Of a stretch of 18,762 nucleotides of DNA, positions 1 through 7,343 are shown piece after piece (positions within the stretch are counted from its first letter, which is position 1; each line of letters begins with the position of its first letter). The notes beneath the pieces are model-generated. The model was not told where the DNA came from. It made no database searches and was given only the letters and a program-made list of their open reading frames with translations. The position numbers and the translations under genes are program-made. The DNA comes from DATLYH01 sp035575035. Lineage in GTDB: Bacteria; Planctomycetota; Planctomycetia; Gemmatales; Gemmataceae. The stretch covers positions 1 to 18,762 of the forward strand of contig DATLYH010000315.1 of NCBI GenBank assembly GCA_035575035.1, in the 5' to 3' direction.

Positions 1-2
1 CC

Positions 3-1649
3 CCCGCCTGTGTAGCGGGTGCCGTGGCTGAAGAGAAGGAGCGCAAGACGCTCGATTACCTCCTGACGAGCGACCTGCAGCCGCTGGAAATCGTGCTGGG
101 CAAGCTGGCGTCGCGGCTGGCGTACCTGGCCCTGCTGGTGCTGACGGGGCTGCCAGTCCTCGGCCTGTTGCAGTTTCTGGGCGGCGTGGACCCGCAGCTG
201 GTGCTGGCTGGCTTCGCCGCTACCGCCCTGACCATGTTCAGCCTGGCCGGCCTGGGCATCCTCAACTCGGTGCTCGCCGCCAAGCCGCGCACCGCCATCC
301 TGCTTACCTATGCCGAGGCAATCCTCTACCTGGCCGCTTCGATGGCGTTGCACCTGCTTGCCTGGGGCAAGGTGCCGCTGCTCGACTGGCTGCACGCCGG
401 CAATATTATCCTGGCGCTGCGGTCCCTGCGATCGGCGGCCGCCACCGGCGCCGGCCCGACGGCCGTCCTACCGACACTGTTGCGCGACTATGCCCTGTTC
501 CACGGCGCGGTGACGGTCCTCTGCCTGCTGACGGCGACGGCCGTGCTGCGTGCCTGGAGCCGGTGGCAGGCCTCGCGCCGGTCGCGGCGGAGCTTTCGCA
601 TCACGTTCATGCCCCGCCGTCGGCCGCGCGTTGGCCGCCAGCCGATGGTCTGGAAGGAGCTATACACCGAGCCGATGTTCCGCTTCGGCCGAATAACGAT
701 GGCGGTTGTGGGCGCCTTGCTCTATGGCCTGGTCCTGCTGGGGGCCTTCGGCTTCCTGTGCCTGTTCATGCTCGGTTCCGCCCGGGGGGACCTGGCCGAG
801 ACCATGAATGCCGGGGTGCGATGCATAGGCACGCCACTGGCGTGCCTCATGCTGCTGGGTGTCGCCCTGCATGCCGCAAGCAGCATCAGCGCCGAGCGCG
901 AGCGACAGACCTTCGACAGTTTGCTGAGCAGTCCGCTGAGCAACGAGGCGATCTTGAGGGCCAAGTGGATCGGGAGCATTGCCAGCGTGCGCCGGCTGGG
1001 ATGGTATCTGGGGGCCATCGGGGTGGTAGGTGTCTTCACGGGCGGGCTGTTCCCGCTGGCGGTGCCCTTGCTGTTGATCGCATGGCTCATCTACGCCTCC
1101 TTCCTTGCTAGCCTGGGGCTGACGTTCTCGCTCTTCTGTTGCAGTACGACGCGGGCGACCGTCTGGACCCTGGTGACCATCGTGGGGCTCACGGGCGGGC
1201 ATTGGCTGTGCGGGATGTGGCTCAACCTGCGGTTCGCCTCCGCTCCCACGAGGGGCAATACCGATCACGCTACATGGATCATCGAGCTTCAGAAGTACGC
1301 GCTGACACCACCCCTTACCCTGTACTTGCTCGCCTTCGATAGTAACGAGGCCGAGGGAGGCCTCCACGACGTCGATGACTTTTGGCCCACCTACCATAAG
1401 TGGTCCTCCGGAAGAAGCGCTTATTGGCGGAAGGGCTTGCTAAGCTGCGGCCGGCTGCTGGCGGCCTCGTTCGGCCTGGGCTGTTACGCGGTGGCCGCCT
1501 GGGTCCTGTGGGCGGTCGCGAGACAAAACTTCACGCAGGTGACCGGCCGCATGCCGCTGCCGTTCCACCTGCTCCGGCCGGAGCGGGCGCACTTCCTCCG
1601 GCTGCCGGACCCAGACCAGACGGCCAAACAGCGAGGGGGTGCACGCTGA
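3..1649 (+). CDS. ABC-2 type transporter permease, first of two tandem paralogues (5' partial)
   Basis: Integral membrane protein of the ABC-2 permease kind, likely the membrane part of an ABC exporter whose ATPase is not in the window. The frame is open to the left edge. The first visible codons (PACVAGAVAEEKERKTL) align with the internal segment PVFTAGAITEEKERRTL of the next gene, so the GTG at 24 is not a real start and roughly 150 N-terminal residues are missing. The ABC-2 signature (ExExxTLDxLLxxxL...IxxGK) appears twice: at the left edge and again around 890-970 (SAERERQTFDSLLSSPLSN). Each copy is followed by hydrophobic helices, so the protein is a fusion of two permease-like halves. 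The stop codon shares one base with the next start (TGATG), which implies translational coupling. The substrate cannot be told. Confidence 0.85.
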   Translation, partial: PACVAGAVAEEKERKTLDYLLTSDLQPLEIVLGKLASRLAYLALLVLTGLPVLGLLQFLGGVDPQLVLAGFAATALTMFSLAGLGILNSVLAAKPRTAILLTYAEAILYLAASMALHLLAWGKVPLLDWLHAGNIILALRSLRSAAATGAGPTAVLPTLLRDYALFHGAVTVLCLLTATAVLRAWSRWQASRRSRRSFRITFMPRRRPRVGRQPMVWKELYTEPMFRFGRITMAVVGALLYGLVLLGAFGFLCLFMLGSARGDLAETMNAGVRCIGTPLACLMLLGVALHAASSISAERERQTFDSLLSSPLSNEAILRAKWIGSIASVRRLGWYLGAIGVVGVFTGGLFPLAVPLLLIAWLIYASFLASLGLTFSLFCCSTTRATVWTLVTIVGLTGGHWLCGMWLNLRFASAPTRGNTDHATWIIELQKYALTPPLTLYLLAFDSNEAEGGLHDVDDFWPTYHKWSSGRSAYWRKGLLSCGRLLAASFGLGCYAVAAWVLWAVARQNFTQVTGRMPLPFHLLRPERAHFLRLPDPDQTAKQRGGAR

Positions 1650-3646
1650 TGTTGCTGTTCGTGCGAACGTGGGTCAGTTGGCTCCGGCGGCACCTCGACC
1701 GGCGCGAACTGGCCGCCGCCGGCGTGGCGCTGGCCGCGGCCGGCCTGCTCTGGCGGGCGCGGTGGCTGCCGGTGCCTTACCAGCTGGTGCTGGGAGCAAT
1801 GCTGCTGGTGGCGCTGGCGGTGCTGGCCCGGCTGCTGTTGCCCCGCTTGCTGGGCCCAGTGTTTTTCTACGACCTGGTCCGCACTTCGCGCCGCAGCCGC
1901 TACTTCCTGCTCCGCGGCGGCTATGCTACCGTCTTGCTGCTGACCCTTTTCATCTTCTACACCAGTTGGCTGGGCGTCGATCTGAGCGACCTGCTGACCG
2001 GCGCCACCGTCCCCGGCAACCAAGTGACGCGCTTCGCCACCTCGTTTTTCACGGTGTTTGTCAGTGTGCAACTGGGGGTGGTGATCCTGCTGGCGCCGGT
2101 CTTCACGGCCGGGGCCATCACCGAGGAGAAGGAACGGCGGACGCTGGAATACCTGCTGACCACCGACCTGCGCGACCGCGAGATCGTCCTGGGCAAGCTG
2201 GTCTCGCGGCTAGCCAGTCTGGCCCTGGTGGTGCTGGCGGGGCTGCCGATCCTGAGCCTGGTGCAGTTCCTGGGGGGCATCGACCCGAACCTGTTGCTGG
2301 CCGGCTTCGCCGCCACGGTGCTGACCATGGTGAGCGTGGCCAGCCTGGGGCTGCTCAACTCGGTCTACGTCAACCGTACCCGCGACGCCATTTTCCTCAC
2401 CTACCTGGAGACGGTCGTCTACCTGGTCGCCTCGGGGCTCTGTTGCGGCACGCTCCTGGCCGCGCCGGCGCCGCTGACCTTCCTGGCCCTGCCCGGCGCC
2501 GGCAACATCTTCGTGGCGATGGCCCGGCTGTCGGAGGCGGTCTCGCTCAACGCGCTGGATCGGCAGCTCTGGGTAGTGCTGCGCGACTACGCCATCTTCC
2601 ACGGTCTGGTCACGGTCGGTTGCGTCGTCTGGGCTTCGTGGATGCTGCGACGGGAGGCGCGGCAGCAGGCGTCGGGCAAGGTGCAGGTAGTGCGGGTCGA
2701 GCTGCCCCAGAAGGGAGACTATGTCCTGCTCCGCCGGCCGAACTTTGAGCCGCCGCCCAAGTATCGGCCGCCCCTGACCGGCGATCCGATCCTCTGGAAA
2801 GAGATGTACTTCGACTCGGGCTTCCGCCTGTCGCACTGGGCCGTCGGCATCGCCGTCAGCCTGGCGGCCATCGCCCTGTATATCGCCGGGGCGGTCTTCG
2901 TCACCGGCGTACTCTTCGCTCTGGCCGTGGGCAGTGGGCTGATCGAATTCAGCAACGGCTGGGTGCGCCTGGTGGGGACGCCGATCGCCTGTCTGATGAT
3001 AATCGCGGTGGCGGTGCGGGCGGCCGGGGCGATCAGTGGCGAGCGGGAGCGGCAGACGCTGGATGGCCTGTTGACCACGCCGCTGACCGACAGGCACATT
3101 CTGTGGGGCAAGTGGTGGGCCAGCATCCTCAGTGTCCGCAAGGCCTGGTGGTGTCTGGGGGTGATCTGGGCGCTGGGTGTCTTCACGGGCGGGCTCTGCC
3201 CCTTTGCCCTGCCGCTGCTGGCGGCCGGCTGGTTTGTCTACGCCGGCTTCGCCGCTGCGCTGGGACTCTGCTTCTCACTGAGCAGCCGCACCACCTTGCG
3301 CGCCACCGTCTGGACCCTACTGGCTCTGATTGCCGCCAGCACTGCCCACTGGGTGGTAGGGATTTGTCTCCAACCGTTGCTGAGTACGACGCGCTCGCCC
3401 CGCTATGACTGGCTGACGGACTTCCACCTCTATGGCTTGACGCCCCCCTGGACGCTGGGCTTTTTGGCCTTCTACATCGGCGACTTCGAGGGGCGGGCCG
3501 GTATCGAAGAGCCCTGGGGCCGGCTGGGAGCCTGTCTGTTCGGCCTGGTCCTCTATGGGACCGCAGCGTTGCTGCTGTGGCTCTGGCTCCAGCTGCGCTT
3601 CGGCCCCATGACGGGGCGGGTTCCCTCCCGAGTCCGTAGTCCGTAG
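1649..3646 (+). CDS. ABC-2 type transporter permease, second tandem paralogue
   Basis: A 665-residue polytopic membrane protein paralogous to the gene before it. The ATG at 1649 is chosen because it shares a base with the upstream TGA, has GAGGGGG just upstream, and gives a sensible N-terminus (MLLFVRTWVSWLRRHLDRRE) followed by two hydrophobic segments. The open frame reaches back to 1400, but that extension is an out-of-frame reading of the previous gene. The ABC-2 signature occurs at about residues 154-184 (EEKERRTLEYLLTTDL) and about 459-490 (GERERQTLDGLLTTPLTD), each followed by a helix bundle, as expected from duplication and fusion of a half-size permease. The last codons (VRSP-stop) are formed by an intergenic heptamer repeat, so the natural C-terminus may have been altered by that element. 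No ATPase is visible, so substrate and direction are unknown. Confidence 0.87.
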   Translation: MLLFVRTWVSWLRRHLDRRELAAAGVALAAAGLLWRARWLPVPYQLVLGAMLLVALAVLARLLLPRLLGPVFFYDLVRTSRRSRYFLLRGGYATVLLLTLFIFYTSWLGVDLSDLLTGATVPGNQVTRFATSFFTVFVSVQLGVVILLAPVFTAGAITEEKERRTLEYLLTTDLRDREIVLGKLVSRLASLALVVLAGLPILSLVQFLGGIDPNLLLAGFAATVLTMVSVASLGLLNSVYVNRTRDAIFLTYLETVVYLVASGLCCGTLLAAPAPLTFLALPGAGNIFVAMARLSEAVSLNALDRQLWVVLRDYAIFHGLVTVGCVVWASWMLRREARQQASGKVQVVRVELPQKGDYVLLRRPNFEPPPKYRPPLTGDPILWKEMYFDSGFRLSHWAVGIAVSLAAIALYIAGAVFVTGVLFALAVGSGLIEFSNGWVRLVGTPIACLMIIAVAVRAAGAISGERERQTLDGLLTTPLTDRHILWGKWWASILSVRKAWWCLGVIWALGVFTGGLCPFALPLLAAGWFVYAGFAAALGLCFSLSSRTTLRATVWTLLALIAASTAHWVVGICLQPLLSTTRSPRYDWLTDFHLYGLTPPWTLGFLAFYIGDFEGRAGIEEPWGRLGACLFGLVLYGTAALLLWLWLQLRFGPMTGRVPSRVRSP

Positions 3647-3762
3647 CAACAGACAGCGTCTCCTTCGACCGTTTCGGGTATGGTGGATGGTAGATGGATG
3701 GCACCGGATCGCCATCTCTCGAAGAGAGCTTGCTACGGACTACGGACTACAGACTACGGACT
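3631..3762 (+). repeat. Intergenic element A: 19-bp perfect inverted repeat with heptanucleotide repeats
   Basis: AGTCCGTAGTCCGTAGCAA at 3631-3649 is perfectly inverted at 3730-3748, with 80 bp between the arms. The left arm contains the stop codon (TAG, 3644-3646) of the permease. The right arm continues into four tandem heptamers of the type ACGGACT (3735-3762, third copy ACAGACT), ending 6 bp before the ATG at 3769. Small hairpins lie between the arms: AGAC/GTCT at 3651-3661, GATGGC/GCCATC at 3697-3716, and CTCTC/GAGAG at 3716-3728. A related smaller element lies at 6720-6759. As RNA the whole spacer could fold into a closed multibranch structure. Function unknown. Confidence 0.85.
3680..3700 (+). 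repeat. Second heptamer repeat, ATGGTGG-type, three imperfect copies
   Basis: Inside element A, three consecutive seven-base units read ATGGTGG, ATGGTAG and ATGGATG. They have the same period as the ACGGACT heptamers 35 bp further on but an unrelated sequence. The last unit contains an ATG (3694) in frame with the following gene. Confidence 0.6.
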
Positions 3763-3768
3763 AATGAC

Positions 3769-5202
3769 ATGTCCCGCCCTCACCTTCTGTTTGTGACCGG
3801 CAAGCTGGCTGAGCCGGCGCTGCGGCGCGTGCTGGCGGAGTTGGCCCCGCGCGCCGGCTTCGACTACAGCGTGGCCGTGCTTCCCATCACGGTGGTGGCG
3901 CTGGCGACCACTTCGTGGATTGCCCGCCATCTGAATGTGCCCCCCGGCGTCGATCGGGTGCTGCTGCCGGGCCTCTGTCCGGGCGACCTGAAGCCGGTCG
4001 GCGAGCAGACCGGGCTGCCGGTGGAGCGCGGCCCCGGAGACCTGCGCGACCTGCCGGAGTACTTCGGCTCCCGCCGCGGCCCACCGACCGGCTATGGCAC
4101 TTACGACATCGAAATTCTCGCGGAGATCAATCACGCCCCGCGCCTGACGCTCGAAGAGATCCTGCACCAGGCACTGAAATATCGGGCCGAGGGGGCCGAC
4201 GTTATCGACCTCGGCTGCGATCCCGGCGGCGGTTGGTCCGGCGTCGGCGACACGGTGCAGGCTCTGCGCGATGCCGGCTGCCGTGTCTCCATCGACAGCT
4301 TCGATGCCGGCGAGGTCGAGGCCGCCGTGGCCGCCGGCGCCGAGTTGGTCCTGAGCATCAATCGCAGCAATGTCGAAACCGCCCGCGCCGTCTACGAGAA
4401 GTATGGCGGCTGCGAGTTCGTCGTCGTGCCCGACGTGCCGGCCGGGCTGCAGGGCCTGGACGACACGGTGAATGAACTGGAACGCCGAGGCGTGCCGTTC
4501 CGCATCGACCCGGTGATCGAGCCGATCGGCTTCGGCTTCGCGGCGTCGCTGGGGCGCTACCTGGAGGTGCGGCGCCGCTACCCCGAGGCCGAGATGCTCA
4601 TGGGCGTCGGCAATCTGACCGAGCTGACCGATGTGGATTCGGCGGGCATCAACGTGATGCTCCTCGGTTTCTGTCAAGAGTTGGGCATCCGCAGCGTGCT
4701 GACGACCGAGGTGATCAACTGGTGCCGCAGCGCGGTGCGCGAGTTGGACCTGGCCCGCCGACTGGTCCACTACGCTTGCCGGGAGCGGGTCCTGCCGAAG
4801 CACCTGGAACCCAACCTGGTGCTGCTGCGCGACCCGAAACTGCGCGAGCACGGCGAGGCAACCCTGCGCGAGCTGGCCGAGCGCCTCACCGACCGCAACT
4901 TCCGCCTCTTCGCCGAGCGCGGCCTGCTCCACGTCCTCAATGACAAGATGTTCCTGCAAGGCACGGACCCGTTCGCGCTGTTCGCCGCGATGCAGCAGCG
5001 CGAGGCGATTGAGCCATCGCACGCCTTCTACCTCGGCTACGAGATGGCCAAGGCGGTGACGGCGCTGACGCTGGGCAAAAACTATGTCCAGGACCAGGCG
5101 CTGCGCTGGGGCTTCCTGACCGTGCCGGAGACGAGCCATCAAGGTACAATCAAGGAGGAACGAGGGACGGCACGCGATGAACCAGGAACTTCAGGCCGCT
5201 GA
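3769..5202 (+). CDS. DUF6513 / dihydropteroate synthase-like protein of H4MPT metabolism
   Basis: A 477-residue protein with an N-terminal DUF6513-type region (about 1-115, starting RPHLLFVTGKLAEPALRRVL) and a pterin-binding TIM-barrel of the dihydropteroate synthase kind. Visible barrel motifs are AEIN (118-121), GADVIDLGCDPGGG (142-155), the S-I-D-S strand (174-177) and MGVGNLTELTDVDS (278-291). Such DHPS-like proteins occur with H4MPT biosynthesis genes in archaea, methylotrophs and planctomycetes, and a role in joining the pterin and arylamine parts is plausible, but the exact reaction is uncertain. The ATG at 3769 is preferred. An in-frame ATG at 3694 would add 25 residues encoded by intergenic repeats. 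No Shine-Dalgarno precedes 3769; heptamer repeats occupy that position. The 3' end overlaps pabB by 26 bp. Confidence 0.85.
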   Translation: MSRPHLLFVTGKLAEPALRRVLAELAPRAGFDYSVAVLPITVVALATTSWIARHLNVPPGVDRVLLPGLCPGDLKPVGEQTGLPVERGPGDLRDLPEYFGSRRGPPTGYGTYDIEILAEINHAPRLTLEEILHQALKYRAEGADVIDLGCDPGGGWSGVGDTVQALRDAGCRVSIDSFDAGEVEAAVAAGAELVLSINRSNVETARAVYEKYGGCEFVVVPDVPAGLQGLDDTVNELERRGVPFRIDPVIEPIGFGFAASLGRYLEVRRRYPEAEMLMGVGNLTELTDVDSAGINVMLLGFCQELGIRSVLTTEVINWCRSAVRELDLARRLVHYACRERVLPKHLEPNLVLLRDPKLREHGEATLRELAERLTDRNFRLFAERGLLHVLNDKMFLQGTDPFALFAAMQQREAIEPSHAFYLGYEMAKAVTALTLGKNYVQDQALRWGFLTVPETSHQGTIKEERGTARDEPGTSGR

Positions 5203-6727
5203 TTCAACGGACCGGCAGGCAGCAGGCCCATGTCCCGGCCGGTTTCCGCTCGTCGAAGAGCTAACGCCGGCACCCAACCCCTGGGAAGCGTTCCGGCGTC
5301 TGGCCCGGCTGCGGCACGTGCTCTTCCTCGATAGCGCCCTGATCCATTCCTATCTCGGCCGCTATTCGTTCCTGGCCGCCGACCCGCCGGAATTCTTCTG
5401 GTCGCACCGCGGACGCCTGTCCGGCAGCGCCCGGCCTCGGGCGTCTGCTGAACGACGCGGTCAGGCCGGCAGCTCGGACTTTCACGCCGCGCTCCAGGCG
5501 CCAGACCCATTCGGCATGATCGCCGAGCGGCTGGCCCGCTACCCTCGCGCCGAATCCGTTCCCGGGCTACCCCCGTTCCAGGGAGGCGCCGCCGGCCTGT
5601 TCGGCTATGACCTGTGTCATCACCTGGAGCGCCTGCCGCGGCCGCGCTTCGACGAGTTCGGGGTGCCGGACCTGGCCATCGGCATTTACGACTGGGTGCT
5701 CGCCTTCGACCACGCCGAAGGCCGGGCCTGGCTGATCTCGACCGGCTTCCCCGAGGTCGAGCCGCGCCGCCGGCGTTGGGCCGAGCGCCGGCTGGCGGAG
5801 GTCAAGCATCGGGTGCAGGCCGACCCGGAATCGAGATCGGAAGGCAAGACCTGGCTGTCGCGCCTCCGGCTAACGCCGTCGTCGCAATACCCTGTGAGCC
5901 GGCTGCCCGGGCTGCTCAGCAACTTTGACCGGGCCGGCTACCTGGAGGCGGTGCAGCGGGCGATCGAGTACGTCCACGCCGGCGACTGCTTCCAGGTGAA
6001 CCTGGCTCAGCGACTTCTCTACCCCTGGAAGACGCCGCCCATCGAACTCTACCGTCGGCTCCGCGAGCGCAACCCGGCGCCGTTCGCCGGTTATTTCGAC
6101 CTGGGGAGGTTTGTTATCGCCAGCGCCTCGCCGGAGCGCTTCTTGCGCGTGGAGAGCGACGGTGAGGTGGAGGCCCGGCCGATCAAGGGGACCCGGCCGC
6201 GCGGCGCCACGCCGGCCGAGGACCAGGCCCGCCGGGACGAGCTGCGGGATAGTGCCAAGGACCGGGCCGAGAACGTGATGATCGTGGATCTGCTGCGCAA
6301 TGACCTGGGCCGGGTCTGCCGCTATGGCACGGTGCGCGTGCCGGCCGTCTGTCGGGTGGAAACGTACCAATATGTGCATCACCTGGTCTCGGAGGTGCGC
6401 GGCCGGCTGCGGCCGGGGCTGGGACCGGTCGATCTGCTGCGGGCGGCGTTCCCCGGTGGCTCGGTGACAGGGGCGCCGAAGATCCGGGCCATGGAGATCA
6501 TCGCCGAACTGGAGCCGACCACGCGGGGGCCATACTGCGGCAGCCTCGGTTACATCGGCTTCGATGGCCGCATGGACACGAGCATTCTCATCCGCACCTT
6601 CACGATCGGCGGCGGCTGGGTGCAGTTCCCGGTCGGCGGCGGCATTGTCGCCGACTCGGTGCCCGAGCGCGAGTACGAGGAGACCTGGCACAAGGCGGAG
6701 GGATTGCTGCGCGCACTTTGTCCGTAG
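5177..6727 (+). CDS. pabB: Aminodeoxychorismate synthase component I (PabB)
   Basis: Converts chorismate plus ammonia to 4-amino-4-deoxychorismate, the precursor of p-aminobenzoate. The 516 residues hold an N-terminal anthranilate-synthase-I-like region and a C-terminal chorismate-binding domain. The catalytic lysine is K337 in ARPIKGTRPRG, followed by KDRAENVMIVDLLRNDLGRV (361-380) and GGSVTGAPKIRAMEII (427-442). The reading GGSVTGAPK is typical of PabB rather than TrpE. GGGIVADS lies at 487-494. No glutamine amidotransferase domain or pabA is present here, so the ammonia partner must be elsewhere. The ATG at 5177 lies inside the previous gene (26-bp overlap) with GAGGGA 9 bases upstream. 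In this setting it probably supplies pABA for the RFAP synthase 600 bp downstream, though folate could share the pool. The stop codon lies within intergenic element B. Confidence 0.93.
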   Translation: MNQELQAADSTDRQAAGPCPGRFPLVEELTPAPNPWEAFRRLARLRHVLFLDSALIHSYLGRYSFLAADPPEFFWSHRGRLSGSARPRASAERRGQAGSSDFHAALQAPDPFGMIAERLARYPRAESVPGLPPFQGGAAGLFGYDLCHHLERLPRPRFDEFGVPDLAIGIYDWVLAFDHAEGRAWLISTGFPEVEPRRRRWAERRLAEVKHRVQADPESRSEGKTWLSRLRLTPSSQYPVSRLPGLLSNFDRAGYLEAVQRAIEYVHAGDCFQVNLAQRLLYPWKTPPIELYRRLRERNPAPFAGYFDLGRFVIASASPERFLRVESDGEVEARPIKGTRPRGATPAEDQARRDELRDSAKDRAENVMIVDLLRNDLGRVCRYGTVRVPAVCRVETYQYVHHLVSEVRGRLRPGLGPVDLLRAAFPGGSVTGAPKIRAMEIIAELEPTTRGPYCGSLGYIGFDGRMDTSILIRTFTIGGGWVQFPVGGGIVADSVPEREYEETWHKAEGLLRALCP

Positions 6728-6759
6728 CAACCTTTGCTACGGACCACGGACAACAGACA
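6720..6759 (+). repeat. Intergenic element B: 11-bp palindromic hairpin plus heptamer repeats
   Basis: GTCCGTAGCAA (6720-6730) and its exact inverse TTGCTACGGAC (6734-6744) form an 11-bp stem with a 3-base loop. The left arm contains the pabB stop codon (TAG, 6725-6727). The right arm runs into three heptamers, ACGGACC, ACGGACA and ACAGACA (6739-6759), the last base being the A of the next gene's ATG. The core sequence, order and placement match element A at 3631-3762, but without the 80-bp middle. Confidence 0.85.
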
Positions 6760-7343
6760 TGATCCTCGAAGGCGTCGTCACGACGATTTTCCCCTCCGGC
6801 GAGGTCAATATCGCTCCGATGGGGCCGCGCGTCGGCCCGACCATGGAGCGCTTCTTGCTGCGGCCATTTTCCACCTCGCAAACCTACCGCAATCTTAAGG
6901 CCCACGGCGAGGGGGTGTTCCACGTCACCGATGATGTCTTGCTCCTGGCTCGAGCAGCGCTGGGGCCGGTCGAACCGCCGCCGGCCCTGTTCCCCGCGGC
7001 GCGGGTGCGCGGCTTGGTCCTGCGCGACGCCTGCCGCTATTACGAGTTCCGGGTCGCTTCTCTCGACGAAAGCGAGGAGCGGGTCCGCATCGAGGCGGAG
7101 GTAGTGTATGCCGGTTGGCTGCGTGACTTCGTCGGCTTCAACCGGGCCAAGCATGCCGTGGTCGAGGCGGCCATCCTGGCCACGCGGACCGACTTCCTCC
7201 CTTTGGACCAGATCGAGGCCGAGTACCGTAAGTTGGCCGTCATCGTGGACAAAACCGGCGGCGAACAGGAACAGGAAGCTTTCGCGCTGTTGCGCCGGCA
7301 CGTCGAGCAGGCCGCCCGCCGACGGAGGGAGGGCGGAGCATGA
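6759..7343 (+). CDS. DUF447 family protein (flavin-binding split-barrel type)
   Basis: A 194-residue protein matching the DUF447 pattern: MILEGVVTTIFPSGEVNIAP at the N-terminus, then RPFSTSQTYRNLKAHGEGVF (about 38-57), and a C-terminal helical part with FVGFNRAKHAVVEAAILATR. The family resembles FMN-binding split barrels and is found with H4MPT genes in methanogens, methylotrophic bacteria and planctomycetes. Its reaction is not established, and a redox step in cofactor synthesis is only an inference. The open frame extends to 6564 inside pabB, but ATG 6759 gives the family N-terminus. No Shine-Dalgarno is visible; the start abuts the heptamer repeats of element B. The stop overlaps the next start by 4 bp (ATGA). 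Confidence 0.87.
   Translation: MILEGVVTTIFPSGEVNIAPMGPRVGPTMERFLLRPFSTSQTYRNLKAHGEGVFHVTDDVLLLARAALGPVEPPPALFPAARVRGLVLRDACRYYEFRVASLDESEERVRIEAEVVYAGWLRDFVGFNRAKHAVVEAAILATRTDFLPLDQIEAEYRKLAVIVDKTGGEQEQEAFALLRRHVEQAARRRREGGA

Noticed and set aside
1400..1648. N-terminal extension of the second permease from the ATG at 1400
   Set aside because: The segment is an out-of-frame reading of the first permease and is not hydrophobic. The ATG at 1649 with its SD and TGATG overlap is better.
3631..3748. Insertion sequence or transposon ends
   Set aside because: There is a 19-bp inverted repeat but no transposase or evident target-site duplication. The 80-bp interior is too short for more than a MITE-like element, so it is kept as an unclassified repeat.
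3735..3762. CRISPR-like or mini-CRISPR array
   Set aside because: The unit is 7 bp with no spacers and no cas genes nearby; it is a simple tandem repeat.
3754..5142. Long minus-strand open frame (462 codons) opposite the DUF6513 gene
   Set aside because: High GC leaves the antisense frame open. The product is His/Gln/Arg-rich with no domain, and the + strand gene has clear DHPS motifs.
5177..6727. trpE (anthranilate synthase component I) instead of pabB
   Set aside because: The motif GGSVTGAPK and the KDRAENVMIVDLLRNDLGRV block match PabB. The neighbouring RFAP synthase uses pABA.
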